Shown here one piece after another: positions 9,401-17,833 of a stretch of 64,000 nucleotides of DNA. The stretch is from Prevotellaceae bacterium. Lineage in GTDB: Bacteria; Bacteroidota; Bacteroidia; Bacteroidales; Paludibacteraceae. Made by a program: the position numbers and the translations under genes. Under the pieces are notes generated by a model. That model saw nothing but the letters and a program-made list of their open reading frames with translations. It was not told where the DNA came from and did not search any database. Where the stretch lies: the NCBI GenBank assembly GCA_020636675.1, contig JACJXK010000009.1:1-64000 (forward strand). The letters run 5' to 3'. The number at the start of each line of letters is the position of its first letter. The first letter of the stretch is position 1.

Positions 9401-12383
9401 TTTGGCAATGACAAAAGAATGGATGAGGAGGAATTCAAATAGAATAGCAAAATCGGTGGATCTGTTGTCTTGGACGGGCTTTTGCCAAATCGGTAAACTA
9501 AGGATAGAGGTGGATGGTAGCCATGATTCTCAGAAAATGAAGCCGGTAGCTCTTCTTGTTACGGATTATGATTGCAATAAGACTTCTTTTGTTTCTCAAT
9601 ATGAATTGAATAGTATGTCTCGAAGTTTGGGATGTTTTAGGCTTGCCCTGCTGACCAGTGATTTGAATTGCTATGTGTTGGACTCTTTGTCTGTGAATCG
9701 AAATTCTACTGTTGTGTTAAGATTGGACTCTTCTGACTTGAAATGTAATAATAGGGACTCTTTGTTTCGAATGTATAAAGAGGATGACATCCAAGAGCGT
9801 CTGATTGATATTCTATCCTTGAACAATCCTGCCGATTTAGAGACTGTTGATGGTAGTGTTTGGATGTCTGGTACGTTCGGTGAACAAATAGGAAAATTGG
9901 TGAATGCAGTTGGTGGTTTTGTGTGGGTGACTGGCACTATTTTTGACGATGAGGGAGGAATACCTGGCGTCAACGTCGTGATTAAAGGAACCGAATTTGG
10001 GGCGGCGACAGATTGGGACGGACATTTTTCTTTGGCAGCTCCTATTGGCAGTATTCTGCAGATCTCTTCTGTTGGTTATAAAACGGAGGAGTTTAAAGTT
10101 TCTAATGCTAGGTCACTTCGTGTCAAGATGAAAACGGACGATAAAGCCCTAGATGAGGTTGTGGTAATTGGTTATGGTGTTCAGAAAAAAGGTTTGGTTC
10201 TAGCGCCTTCCTTACAGAACTATGATTTGCCTGAAAATTCTGAATATTCTGATAGTCAATTGTTTTTGGGCCTATTTCATAAGGATAGTCTTCCTTTGAT
10301 AGTGATGGATGGAACTCTGTATGTAGGTGATGTGTTTGATGTTGATACGACCCTGATTGCGAGCTTTGAACTGAAGAATGATGTCTCCTTGAAATATCTA
10401 TACGGAGAAAGGGCGAAAAACGGGGTGCTTTATATTTGGACAGTCAAATTGCCTTCTGTGGCTCAAAAAGAAGATACAAACACTGTTTCTATCCGTTCTC
10501 GCTTTTCTGACTGCGCATTTTGGCAACCTACACTGAAAACGGATAAAGCAGGGCATGCTAAGTTTGAAATTACCTTTCCGGATGATGTGACGAAATGGTC
10601 GACATTTTATATAGCGACGGATGGACCTCGGTTTGGCACGAAGGTTTCCGAAGTGAGGTCATTTAAACAGGTGATGTCCCAATTGTATGCCCCTCGATTT
10701 GTGATAGAAGGCGACACTGCTTTTGTGGTGGGAAAAACACGGAACTATTCGTCGGACACTCTTGTGGTAAATCCTTGTTTTTTGTTGGATTCTACAAAGA
10801 CATATTTGCCGGTGGATACGTGTGCAGACGCCTCTGTTTATGAATTTCCGATATCGGCAAAGGAGGATACGATGTCTGTGGGTTATGTCACAACCCTGGA
10901 TTTCGGATATTCGGATGGCGAACGTTTGCAAATACCGGTGTTTCCTAGGGGAGTGGAGTCTGTTTCCGGTCATTTCTTCTCTTTGGATAGGGACACTACT
11001 TTGTCCGTCTCTTTGGATTCATCTTCCGTTCTGACTATCTCTGCTTTTGGTGGAGTGGAGGATGTGGTCAGAAAGGAGATGTCCTCTCTCCTTGCTTATA
11101 AACATCTGTGTAATGAACAGCTAGGGTCAAAGTTAAAGTCTTTATTGTGCCAACAGATTATGGATTGCTCGATAAATGGTCGTCCTTTTGGGTTGAAAAA
11201 GGATGTTGTGAAGATTATAGACTTGCTACAAGATAGGGTTAACAAAGAGGGACTTTGGGGCTGGTGGTCAAACGGGGAAACTGAAGTCTGGATTAGTTTG
11301 CATGTTCTGGAATCTTTGTCTATGGCTCAAAGGTTAGGATATGAGGTGGACGGAGAAAAACTGAATAAAGTCAGTTCCGTATTGGCTGCAAACCTACGAG
11401 AGGATAAGAATGTGGCTGTCGGTGATTTGATTATGAATCTTGCGTATTTGAACAAATACCAAAATTCTTTTGATTGCTCTCCATATTTGATGGTTCTTGA
11501 CTCAATGCAAATTTCTTCTTTTGAACGGTTGAGGTTGGAGCTTCTAAAGGCAGAGTGTTCAAAAACCACTCCTAATCTTGATATGTTTAGGCATGAAACC
11601 GCATTAGGAAATGTCTATTATGGAAATAATGATAAAGACAATTCTATTTATGCCAATAATCTACAGTCTTCTGTGTTGGTCTATAAATATCTGAGATCCG
11701 ATTCTAGTGGAAATCATTCTGAAGAGTTGAGGCGAATCCGTAATTATTTTATGGAGACTAGGCTTGTGGATGGATGGCGTAACACTTATCAGTCTGCTAG
11801 AGTGATAGAGGCTATTTACGAAGATTTGATTTCTGAAAAGATTGAATCACCTAAATTGCGAATCAGTGGCGATGTTGATACTACGGTGACCATGTTCCCG
11901 TTTGAGATGAAGGTAAATCATGCTCGAAATCTGAGAATAGAAAAAATAGGATTGGTGCCTGTATATCTGTCTCTGTGTAATCGGAGTTGGAAGAAGGACG
12001 ACACAAAAATGGACAATGACGTATTTCGTATCAGTTCCCATTTTGAAACGGACACTTTGCATGTGGGAGAGGAAGTGTCACTCTATGTGGACGTTGTCGT
12101 TGATAAATATTCTACTTATGTCATGATAAATGTTCCGATCCCGGCAGGATGCTCTTATAAGGAGATGAGTCGGAATCGTTTGTTCGGAGAGTCTAATAGA
12201 GAGTATTTTAAAAACGAGGTTTCTATCTGTTGCAAAGAGATGAAAGAGGGGACTTATCGCTTTGAGGTGAAATTACTTCCTAGGTATAAAGGTGTCTATT
12301 CACTTAATCCTGCCACCGTGGAATTGATGTATTTTCCCAATGTCAGAGCGGTAGAAAGCATGAAAACAGTTCGGATAGATTGA
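6498..12383 (+). CDS. Alpha-2-macroglobulin-like protein with embedded SusC-like domains
   Basis: A 1961-residue exported protein with signal peptide at residues 1-28 (cleavage after PVASA). An MG2-type segment at about 254-272 (SDKPMYRPGDTVRVKAYVV) identifies the alpha-2-macroglobulin family, as does the later FWQPTLKTDKAG-type segment (about 1335). The thioester-like motif CNEQ is at Cys1538-Gln1541, followed by a helical thioester-domain-like region. Between the MG halves lies a different module: a carboxypeptidase-regulatory-like fold (about 1142-1225, VTGTIFDDEGGIPGVNVVIK), then a degenerate TonB-receptor plug (about 1211-1315) with VVVIGYGVQKKG, PLIVMDG and YGERAKNGVLYI. These are the N-terminal parts of a SusC protein without a barrel. 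A2M proteins trap proteases or act in envelope defence; the fused plug suggests interaction with an outer-membrane partner (inference). The next gene, a SUMF1-like protein, may be its partner. Confidence 0.85.
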   Translation: MVSFDLNAILKYLCSFSLLFLSPVASAQYHSEYAYIYKITDKEAAEIVKDENRFERSYLHTKVDSVAFDSVFPVDKLPLGYYLQVCVCGDFLDVKFFDLKDKADFVPFILNNSNDLCVQIYGKNGEVLRDAKLAVNGHKLKFDDKLNCYMRRRCNDDGLLSVERNGNCYFFMIDKYRNSNRLLQGGSFLLMKKPLSYVSNPVANLVHGVRNSIRYGEFYPLKSAASMNNRILMNYITLGAYSRKKYDSWSGYMVSDKPMYRPGDTVRVKAYVVNSKGKPVTSPANVIFCGKTVAEISPYSPGCYVYDLPLSDSLNLKLNKNYCIKFESREDEDYSWIRKQVSLYFAYKDYELKDKYKLQLQTADYTQYKGSCRRFRLAVEDENELRVKDGKAKVFVLTQSVEECFEKKTVVPDTLIAFDLPLSADSETIFDVSDSIFPNANVTYKVKAEVTTSDGMFLHSSSKSVSYVHLRETINFEYRDDSLLVSFSKNGISQPKSIVLREHSAFGTDSVVYHGKTPCAVRVTNFVSYYEVLDVDGKSLSSYPLTNDEAKLEPQVVEKDGYMEVSVKNPHKLPFVYDLYKGNNRLADGCGISFHHNVKFSDKYDYLLSVRYVFGGYERTHNFLLNPVEQKEELLLNVSQPRQVYPGEKCSVDVFVTDTEGNPVCGADVTAYGNKEKLYAELPELSDCFNCRQTSRKGKSLFNKFFFSEGRGTDRQCLLSSDFDVFFKEWGLDTIAYYRFIRPKEKIEKLLIDAQDSSAAFVPVVLDGDADRRLINHVVYVDGVPAYYQWSAGNVGCMIHVTPGFHDVAIRTNEEKITIDSLYFEKGKGSFFCLNVDKVKSKNVKKEKMPNSFTEEELQLFENTSAHLVVNRKEGVVCLYNEVGASFVLRENGVVSDCHIGPLGRRMELVVDGECLDTIIVKSKDVIQNTQKWLSFSKPDVLMLRRRVSYPLLRYPDPSELSDYSSLLLAMTKEWMRRNSNRIAKSVDLLSWTGFCQIGKLRIEVDGSHDSQKMKPVALLVTDYDCNKTSFVSQYELNSMSRSLGCFRLALLTSDLNCYVLDSLSVNRNSTVVLRLDSSDLKCNNRDSLFRMYKEDDIQERLIDILSLNNPADLETVDGSVWMSGTFGEQIGKLVNAVGGFVWVTGTIFDDEGGIPGVNVVIKGTEFGAATDWDGHFSLAAPIGSILQISSVGYKTEEFKVSNARSLRVKMKTDDKALDEVVVIGYGVQKKGLVLAPSLQNYDLPENSEYSDSQLFLGLFHKDSLPLIVMDGTLYVGDVFDVDTTLIASFELKNDVSLKYLYGERAKNGVLYIWTVKLPSVAQKEDTNTVSIRSRFSDCAFWQPTLKTDKAGHAKFEITFPDDVTKWSTFYIATDGPRFGTKVSEVRSFKQVMSQLYAPRFVIEGDTAFVVGKTRNYSSDTLVVNPCFLLDSTKTYLPVDTCADASVYEFPISAKEDTMSVGYVTTLDFGYSDGERLQIPVFPRGVESVSGHFFSLDRDTTLSVSLDSSSVLTISAFGGVEDVVRKEMSSLLAYKHLCNEQLGSKLKSLLCQQIMDCSINGRPFGLKKDVVKIIDLLQDRVNKEGLWGWWSNGETEVWISLHVLESLSMAQRLGYEVDGEKLNKVSSVLAANLREDKNVAVGDLIMNLAYLNKYQNSFDCSPYLMVLDSMQISSFERLRLELLKAECSKTTPNLDMFRHETALGNVYYGNNDKDNSIYANNLQSSVLVYKYLRSDSSGNHSEELRRIRNYFMETRLVDGWRNTYQSARVIEAIYEDLISEKIESPKLRISGDVDTTVTMFPFEMKVNHARNLRIEKIGLVPVYLSLCNRSWKKDDTKMDNDVFRISSHFETDTLHVGEEVSLYVDVVVDKYSTYVMINVPIPAGCSYKEMSRNRLFGESNREYFKNEVSICCKEMKEGTYRFEVKLLPRYKGVYSLNPATVELMYFPNVRAVESMKTVRID

Positions 12384-12747
12384 GGATTTTTGTTCTTTCT
12401 CTTCTTCTGATGGTTGAAGTGATGGTAAGAATGTCTTGGTGAAGTTCATTACATCTTGTGTGGATGCTTTTCTTTTCATGCGTTGTCGGCGAACCATCCC
12501 GTATGGTCTCGGACGGAATGTATAGGACAGACAGAACGATTTCCAAAACACCTCTCCATGGAAAGGAGAACGATCTCCTGCCCATAGTGTACAGGTTCTT
12601 TTTCTACAGAGAGACACGGTCTGCTGCATTTTGTCAGAATTGCATAAGTCGTTGCTTTCGGTTACGAAGATGTTTTTTTTCGTCGGATTTTTTCTCGTAT
12701 CTTCGTAGTCGGAGGTGTAATCTTTGTCGTAGGAAGGTTGCCGAGTT
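12384..12747. other. Gene-free stretch with inverted repeat
   Basis: An open frame (12458-12751) exists, but its product is rich in Arg and Cys, resembles no family and has no ribosome site, so it is not called. A perfect 9-bp inverted repeat (TACGAAGAT at 12663-12671 with ATCTTCGTA at 12699-12707) encloses a T-rich loop. It may be a transcript hairpin between the two exported-protein genes. Confidence 0.4.
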
Positions 12748-13536
12748 TTGAAATGTAAATATTATTGTATGGTAAGATGCTGGGTGCTTTTTCTTGTCTC
12801 TTTCTTTTGTCTGCCCCTTTTCTCTCAGGACGACGGGATGGTGAAGTCTTATGTGGTCAATGGTGTCTCTTTCGATATGGTTCGTGTCTCCGGTGGTTCA
12901 TTCAAAATGGGAGCTCAGAAGTCGGATCGGATGTCGGCTAATTATGACTCCTTGGCATGGCCTGCAGAGTCTCCGGTCAGGGAGGTGCGTGTGTCGGACT
13001 ATATGATAGGCAAGACGGAGGTGACGCAAGCCTTGTGGAATGCGGTGATGGAACGTAATCCAAGTCGTTTTAAGGACGACAACAGACCGGTGGAACGTCT
13101 GTTTTATGAAGATATAGAGGCGTTCATTTTCCGGTTGAATGAGATGACTGGTGAGGCTTTTCGTTTGCCAACCGAAGAGGAGTGGGAATTTGCGGCTAGG
13201 GGTGGGTCTGCTTCCAATCATTTGTTATATGCGGGTTCTGATGACTATGATCAGGTGGCAGTCTGTTTGGAGAACTATGGGGGCCGGACGGACTCGACGG
13301 CTCCGGTGATGAGTAAGGCTCCTAATGTCTTGGGGGTGTATGACATGAGCGGTAATGTATGGGAACGGTGTCAGGGCGGCTTTCGAAACTATTACAGTGA
13401 GGAGACGGATGATGCTGCCAATGTGATTAGAGGTGGCAGTTGGGGCTATGGCTATACTTCTTGTCGAGTCTCTTCTAGGTTGAGCTATGGGTTCGATAGC
13501 CGTTGTTCCAATGTTGGTTTCCGCTTGGCCAGGTGA
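12748..13536 (+). CDS. Exported SUMF1/FGE-like domain protein
   Basis: A 262-residue protein with a hydrophobic signal peptide (about residues 8-27, ending LFSQ); an alternative start is ATG at 12769. The rest is one SUMF1 (formylglycine-generating-enzyme-like) domain: GGSFKMGA, the EVTQALW block, RLPTEEEWEFAARGG, DMSGNVWE, VIRGGSW and the terminal NVGFRLAR. These are the family's structural landmarks. The paired active-site cysteines of true formylglycine-generating enzymes are not evident, so it is probably one of the many SUMF1 proteins of non-enzymatic or unknown function common in Bacteroidota. It lies 364 bases after the A2M-like gene on the same strand. Confidence 0.85.
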   Translation: MKCKYYCMVRCWVLFLVSFFCLPLFSQDDGMVKSYVVNGVSFDMVRVSGGSFKMGAQKSDRMSANYDSLAWPAESPVREVRVSDYMIGKTEVTQALWNAVMERNPSRFKDDNRPVERLFYEDIEAFIFRLNEMTGEAFRLPTEEEWEFAARGGSASNHLLYAGSDDYDQVAVCLENYGGRTDSTAPVMSKAPNVLGVYDMSGNVWERCQGGFRNYYSEETDDAANVIRGGSWGYGYTSCRVSSRLSYGFDSRCSNVGFRLAR

Positions 13537-13634
13537 ATGAAAAATAGAAGAAATTTCTTCTGCTTGTTGTGCGCGAAGTAATCGTCAAAAGTAATCACAC
13601 TAACAAGATGTTCCTTTCCGTAATTACTAAAAGT

Positions 13635-13991
13635 CTACTGTATGCCTAGTCCTGCCTTTTCCTTCTTTGTCAGACCTTTCACTACGAGGTCGTAAGATTG
13701 GTTTATCCAAGAGACTAGGTCTGTCTCTTTGATGGTGTTGTCTAAAAATACGGTGTTCCAATGCTTTTTGTTGAAGTGGTAGGCTGGAGTCACTGCCTCG
13801 TATCTGTCTCTCAATTCTATGGCATAGTCGGGGTCGCATTTGAGCGTGATACAAGTTTGAGTCGCTTCCAAAGGAATGAGCGCGAACATCTTCCCGCATA
13901 CTTTCATGACGAGCGAAGTGTCGTCGAATGGAAAGCTTTCCGTGGCTTGTGGTTTTGATAGGCAGTAGTCTCTTATCTCCTCTACGTTCAT
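13635..13991 (-). CDS. MmcQ/YjbR family protein
   Basis: A 118-residue protein matching the MmcQ/YjbR family: it opens with an N-terminal EEIRDYCLSKP-type helix, carries TESFPFDD and TLKCDP, and ends with the HFNKKHWNTVFLD segment and the conserved WINQSYDLVV helix. The fold is CyaY-like and usually called DNA-binding, but no biochemical role is settled. Length is typical. It lies downstream of gldB on the same strand, separated by a terminator-like hairpin, so it may have its own promoter. Confidence 0.85.
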   Translation of the reverse strand: MNVEEIRDYCLSKPQATESFPFDDTSLVMKVCGKMFALIPLEATQTCITLKCDPDYAIELRDRYEAVTPAYHFNKKHWNTVFLDNTIKETDLVSWINQSYDLVVKGLTKKEKAGLGIQ

Positions 13992-14023
13992 GTTGTTATT
14001 GGCTTTTCTTTGATGTTAATTTA

Positions 14024-14070
14024 GGAAAAGAGGAAGACGATGTGAAGTCATCTTCCTCTCTCATTTTTTT
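14024..14070 (-). terminator. Terminator-like hairpin after gldB
   Basis: A stem GAGGAAGA (14030-14037) pairs with TCTTCCTC (14051-14058), flanked by As on the left and Ts on the right, so it could act in either direction. On the minus strand it follows the gldB stop. Confidence 0.55.
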
Positions 14071-14082
14071 CTTCCTTTCTGA

Positions 14083-15090
14083 TTATTTTGGATGGTAGCC
14101 GGATGCTTCCAGTATTTTCTGTGCGTTCTGTATATCCATCAACTCCTGTATGTTGACGTCGTTGTTGTTTTTCATGAATGATTTCACGATTTGCCATCCC
14201 ATCCAGATGCCCGTTCTTCCCGGAGATTCTTCCGGGAAATAGGCGGTAAACGGAGCAGGGTTGATATATTTTGCGATGACAAGTGCCTCTGTGGAGAATA
14301 GTTGTTTGTTTGTCAGCATATAGTTCCACATTTGGGCTTCGTTGGCCTCGCACCATTCCCATTGGTCTTTGGAATATCCCATCAGGTCGGGCTCGGATAC
14401 CTCCGGCAGAAGAGCTTCGGTGAGGTACATGATCTTTCCGTAGTAGATGATGTTGCGCAACAGTTCCTGCTGCTCTGTTTCGGGATAGGTGAAGTTTGTT
14501 GTCAGCCACCAGAAGATGGCGTCCGGAACCAGTTTCTCCCGTCTTAGGTTTGGCGTGAGATATTCATATATCCCGTCTATGTATTTGTAGTTTTTGTAGT
14601 CGGAACCTAAATAATATTCGAGAGAGATGGAAAGCACGTCCTCGTCTACGACGATATATTCTCCGAATCCGGAAAAGTGGGTATATACCTTCGGAATGTT
14701 TATTTGAGGAAATAGTACGTTGAACCGTTTGAATGCGTTTGTGAATTGCTCTTCGATGTCGGCCATCTCCTCAAACTCTTTCTCGCAGTCGTTGTATATG
14801 TCGCGGTAGGCCGGGTGTCGGAGAAATTCCTTGACCACGGTGCTGTCTTCGTATTGAGGTTGGATGCCGATGATGCGATGAAGGTACAGGTCTGTGAATT
14901 TGCCATGCTTGGCTTTTATCTTGTCTAATGAAATGTTGACATGGTTGGTGTCGATGTTATAGAAATCGACGTCGAAGCGTTCTATCTTCGCATCTCCTAG
15001 TTTGCTCTGGCTGATGTCTATGGATGGACGGCCGTCGCCACAGGAAAATGCGCAGAATGTTATTAAGAATAAATAAACGATGTGTTTCAT
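14083..15090 (-). CDS. gldB: Gliding motility lipoprotein GldB family
   Basis: A 335-residue lipoprotein: N-terminal signal with lipobox ending FSC (Cys17), followed by the GldB-like body with KIERFDVDFYNID, several aromatic-rich helices, GEYIVVDED and the Pro/Gly-rich C-terminal segment near GRTGIWMGWQIVKSF. GldB was defined in gliding flavobacteria, where it is required for motility and secretion. Homologues persist in non-gliding Bacteroidales, where the role is less clear but probably envelope-related. Length matches the family. Other T9SS-related genes are present in this window (porT, sprA, porW), which fits. Confidence 0.85.
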   Translation of the reverse strand: MKHIVYLFLITFCAFSCGDGRPSIDISQSKLGDAKIERFDVDFYNIDTNHVNISLDKIKAKHGKFTDLYLHRIIGIQPQYEDSTVVKEFLRHPAYRDIYNDCEKEFEEMADIEEQFTNAFKRFNVLFPQINIPKVYTHFSGFGEYIVVDEDVLSISLEYYLGSDYKNYKYIDGIYEYLTPNLRREKLVPDAIFWWLTTNFTYPETEQQELLRNIIYYGKIMYLTEALLPEVSEPDLMGYSKDQWEWCEANEAQMWNYMLTNKQLFSTEALVIAKYINPAPFTAYFPEESPGRTGIWMGWQIVKSFMKNNNDVNIQELMDIQNAQKILEASGYHPK

Positions 15091-15179
15091 CTCTTCCTCC
15101 TTTTTTTGAGAAACGGCTGATTCTTTTGTTTTTTGAAATTCAAAGTTCTTAATTCAATTCCTTTTGTGAGAGATAGAAA

Positions 15180-15217
15180 CGATGCGAAGCTGTAGTTTCT
15201 TCGCATCGTCTCTTTTT
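15180..15217. terminator. Strong hairpin between ABC-F gene and gldB
   Basis: A 10-bp GC-containing stem (CGATGCGAAG at 15180-15189 with CTTCGCATCG at 15199-15208) is followed on the plus strand by a T run. On the minus strand it lies just after the ABC-F stop, with a weaker T tract. It probably ends that transcript. Confidence 0.6.
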
Positions 15218-15234
15218 TTAAGAAAAAGAATGCA

Positions 15235-16848
15235 TTAGTTGTACATCTTTTCTCTTAACTCTTTGATGTTGTCGTCCAAAATATAGTCGTCGTAGTCCAT
15301 TCTCTTGTCTATGACGCCTTTAGGCGTCAGCTCTATGACGCGGTTACAGACTGTCTCGATAAATTCGTGGTCGTGTGAGGTCATGAGAATGTTGCCCTTG
15401 AACGCCTTTAGCGTGTTGTTGAATGCTTGGATAGACTCCAAATCCAAGTGGTTGGTTGGAGAGTCGAGCACTAAGACGTTGGCGTTCTTCAGCATCATGC
15501 GTGAAATCATACAGCGCATCTTCTCTCCTCCGGAGAGTACGCTTGCCTTTTTGTATATCTCTTCGCCGTTGAAGAGCATCCTTCCCAAGTATCCGCGAAC
15601 GAAAGACTCGCTCGTGTCCGGAGAAAATTGACCTAGCCATTCCACCAGGTTCAAATCTGTATTGAAGAACTTCGTGTTATCTAGAGGAAGATAGGCGGTG
15701 GTGATGGTTACACCCCAATCGAATTTGCCTTCGTCCGGCTTCTGGTTCTCGTTGATTATCTCGAAGAAAGCCGTCATGGCGCGTGGGTCTTTTGAAATGA
15801 ATACGACCTTGTCGTCTTTCTCCACGTTGAAGTTGACGTCTTTGAATAGTGTCTCGCCTTCGATGCTGGCCTTCAAGCCCTGCACCTCAAGGATGCGGTT
15901 GCCAGGCTCTCTGTCCGGTGTGAATATGATGCCCGGATATTTTCTGGTGGAAGGCTGTATCTCCTCTATGTTCAGCTTCTCCAACATCTTCTTTCTGCTG
16001 GTGGTCTGTTTGGACTTGGCCACGTTGGCGCTGAATCGGGAAATGAACTCCATGAGTTCCTTCTTCTTTTCCTCTGCCTTTTTGTTCTGCTGCTGTTGCT
16101 GGCGAAGGGCCAATTGGCTGGATTCGTACCAGAAACTATAATTGCCGGCAAACATGCTGATTTTGCCGTAGTCTATATCTACCGTGTGTGTGCAGACGGA
16201 GTCGAGGAAGTGACGGTCGTGCGAAACGACAAGTACCGTGTTTTCGAAGTTGGATAGGTAATTTTCCAACCACATGACGGTGTCGAGGTCAAGGTCGTTC
16301 GTCGGCTCGTCCAGCAATAGGTTGTCTGGTTTGCCAAACAAAGCTTGTGCCAACAGCACGCGCACTTTCTCCTTACCACTCAGCTCTTTCATGTACTTGC
16401 TGTGTAGATTTTCTTTGATGCCGAGACCGCTAAGTAGGGCCGCTGCGTCGCTCTCCGCATTCCATCCGTCCATCTCCGCAAATTTCTCTTCCAGCTCGGA
16501 TGCCCGTATTCCGTCGGCGTCGGAAAATTCGGCTTTCGCGTAGATGGCGTCTTTCTCCTGCATGACGTTCCAGAGCGGTTCGTGTCCACGGAGCACCGTC
16601 TCTATGACGGTGCATTCATCAAACTCAAAGTGGTCCTGCTTCAGTACGGACAACCGTTCGCCAGAAGCGATGGCGATGCTTCCCTTGGTGGGAGATAGTT
16701 CGCCACTGATGACTTTGAGAAACGTTGATTTTCCGGCACCGTTGGCACCGATTATTCCGTAGCAATTTCCACCTGTGAATTTAAGGTTCACGTCCTGAAA
16801 TAAAACTCTTTTACCAAATTGAACGACAATGTCAGAAGCTGTAATCAT
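15235..16848 (-). CDS. ABC-F family ATPase with degenerate second domain
   Basis: A 537-residue soluble ABC-F protein with two nucleotide-binding domains and no membrane segments. Domain 1: Walker A GANGAGKST (34-42), signature LSGKE (156-160), Walker B with Asp180-Glu181, and a linker rich in Gln and Lys (about 245-290). Domain 2 has lost its P-loop (ISKDPRAMTA at 351-360) and the catalytic glutamate (Ser463 in LDSPTNHLD) while keeping LSGGE (438-442). ABC-F proteins act on the ribosome, as translation factors or in antibiotic protection; by overall layout this resembles the YbiT/EttA-like housekeeping group. The degenerate second site seems typical of Bacteroidota members rather than a local mutation (recalled, not checked). 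Confidence 0.9.
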   Translation of the reverse strand: MITASDIVVQFGKRVLFQDVNLKFTGGNCYGIIGANGAGKSTFLKVISGELSPTKGSIAIASGERLSVLKQDHFEFDECTVIETVLRGHEPLWNVMQEKDAIYAKAEFSDADGIRASELEEKFAEMDGWNAESDAAALLSGLGIKENLHSKYMKELSGKEKVRVLLAQALFGKPDNLLLDEPTNDLDLDTVMWLENYLSNFENTVLVVSHDRHFLDSVCTHTVDIDYGKISMFAGNYSFWYESSQLALRQQQQQNKKAEEKKKELMEFISRFSANVAKSKQTTSRKKMLEKLNIEEIQPSTRKYPGIIFTPDREPGNRILEVQGLKASIEGETLFKDVNFNVEKDDKVVFISKDPRAMTAFFEIINENQKPDEGKFDWGVTITTAYLPLDNTKFFNTDLNLVEWLGQFSPDTSESFVRGYLGRMLFNGEEIYKKASVLSGGEKMRCMISRMMLKNANVLVLDSPTNHLDLESIQAFNNTLKAFKGNILMTSHDHEFIETVCNRVIELTPKGVIDKRMDYDDYILDDNIKELREKMYN

Positions 16849-16879
16849 AATATGAAATCATCTATTTTTATTGAATGTG

Positions 16880-16887
16880 CAAAATTA
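16880..16887 (-). promoter_or_regulatory. -7 box for ABC-F gene
   Basis: TAATTTTG on the minus strand matches the Bacteroidota TAnnTTTG -7 element, about 30 bases before the ABC-F start codon. No clear -33 TTTG is seen. Confidence 0.5.
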
Positions 16888-17062
16888 CACAAAAAAGGCC
16901 GATTATTATAAGGTCTGAGGAATAAAAAAGTCAGTTTCGCAAATATTACGGTTCTGAATCGGATGATATCAATTGATTAAAAAATAGATGTTTATCTGGA
17001 AAGTGTTCTTTAGAAAAGCTGTTGCGGAAATGAATGGAAGGATAGATTGGTTTGTTTGAATA

Positions 17063-17095
17063 AAAAAAACGGCTGAATGTTCAGCCGTTTTTTTT
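17063..17095. terminator. Bidirectional terminator
   Basis: A perfect 15-bp stem made of an A run, ACGGCTGAA, a two-base loop and the complementary arm ending in a T run. It follows the stop of the outer-membrane barrel gene on the minus strand and would also work on the plus strand. Confidence 0.8.
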
Positions 17096-17116
17096 ATGGA
17101 ATGTCTTTACGTCTAA

Positions 17117-17740
17117 TCAGAATGTGTATTGGAATCCGATGGTGAAGTCTGTTGGCTCGTTGACGCCAAGTCCGAAGCTCTTGTATGTAGTCTCGTCGTC
17201 GTCAGGTTCGGTGATTTTACTCATGAAGAACCCAGCTGTGAGGAGATTAAGATCAGCGTTGATGGAGATATGGTCTGTTACGAAATAGGCAATTTCAGGG
17301 CAGACGCCAATGCCGAAGCCGAATTTTTTGTCTCCGTCAGTCTCCACACCTCCTGCTTTTATCTTCGCTTTTGAACCGGCGAAGGTTAATCCTGCTTCTG
17401 CGTATAGTCTTATCTTGTCCCATTTTACTACCGTGTAGCGGAAGTAGGGTTCAACTTTCCATTCTGGAGTCTTTGTTTCGATGTCTTTGTCGTTGTATGT
17501 TCCTGTAAGTTTTGAGTAATCAAATCCTAAATTCATACCGATGGCGGCTTTGTCGCTGAATGCGTAACCAACTGTTGGTTCTATTTCAAAGGTGGTTGTT
17601 TTAGGCCCGTCTGTTGTAACGGAACTATGTTTGGTTTCACTTTTGCTGTAGTCGAAACCCAATTGACCTCCTACGAAAAACTGTGCTTGGCAGAGACATG
17701 CTGATGCTGCGAAAGCAACGATAAATAATAACTTTTTCGT
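17117..17740 (-). CDS. Outer-membrane beta-barrel protein, apparent ACG start
   Basis: A small barrel protein of about 207 residues: signal peptide (K-K-L-L-F-I-V-A-F-A-A-S-A, cleavage near CQAQ), then alternating amphipathic strands, short acidic loops (TEPDDDETTYK) and a C-terminal aromatic ending in QYTF, as expected for an OmpA/porin-like barrel of unknown cargo. The natural start, directly before KKLLFIV, is ACG (17738-17740). An in-frame TAA lies five codons upstream and no ATG, GTG or TTG lies between. Starting at the first internal TTG (17662) would remove the whole signal peptide. So either ACG initiates, the gene is damaged by one base, or there is a sequencing error. A -7 box lies about 95 bases upstream. 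Confidence 0.75.
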   Translation of the reverse strand, partial: TKKLLFIVAFAASACLCQAQFFVGGQLGFDYSKSETKHSSVTTDGPKTTTFEIEPTVGYAFSDKAAIGMNLGFDYSKLTGTYNDKDIETKTPEWKVEPYFRYTVVKWDKIRLYAEAGLTFAGSKAKIKAGGVETDGDKKFGFGIGVCPEIAYFVTDHISINADLNLLTAGFFMSKITEPDDDETTYKSFGLGVNEPTDFTIGFQYTF

Positions 17741-17833
17741 TGCAAATAAATATTAGTTAATAAAATGTGATAATAAATTAAATGTTTGGTAGCTCGTTGT
17801 TATGTAGATAGAACAGCACCGACTAAACGTGTG

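Noticed and set aside
12458..12751. 97-residue open frame upstream of SUMF1 gene
   Set aside because: Arg- and Cys-rich product with no family resemblance, no ribosome site, and overlap of the next gene start.
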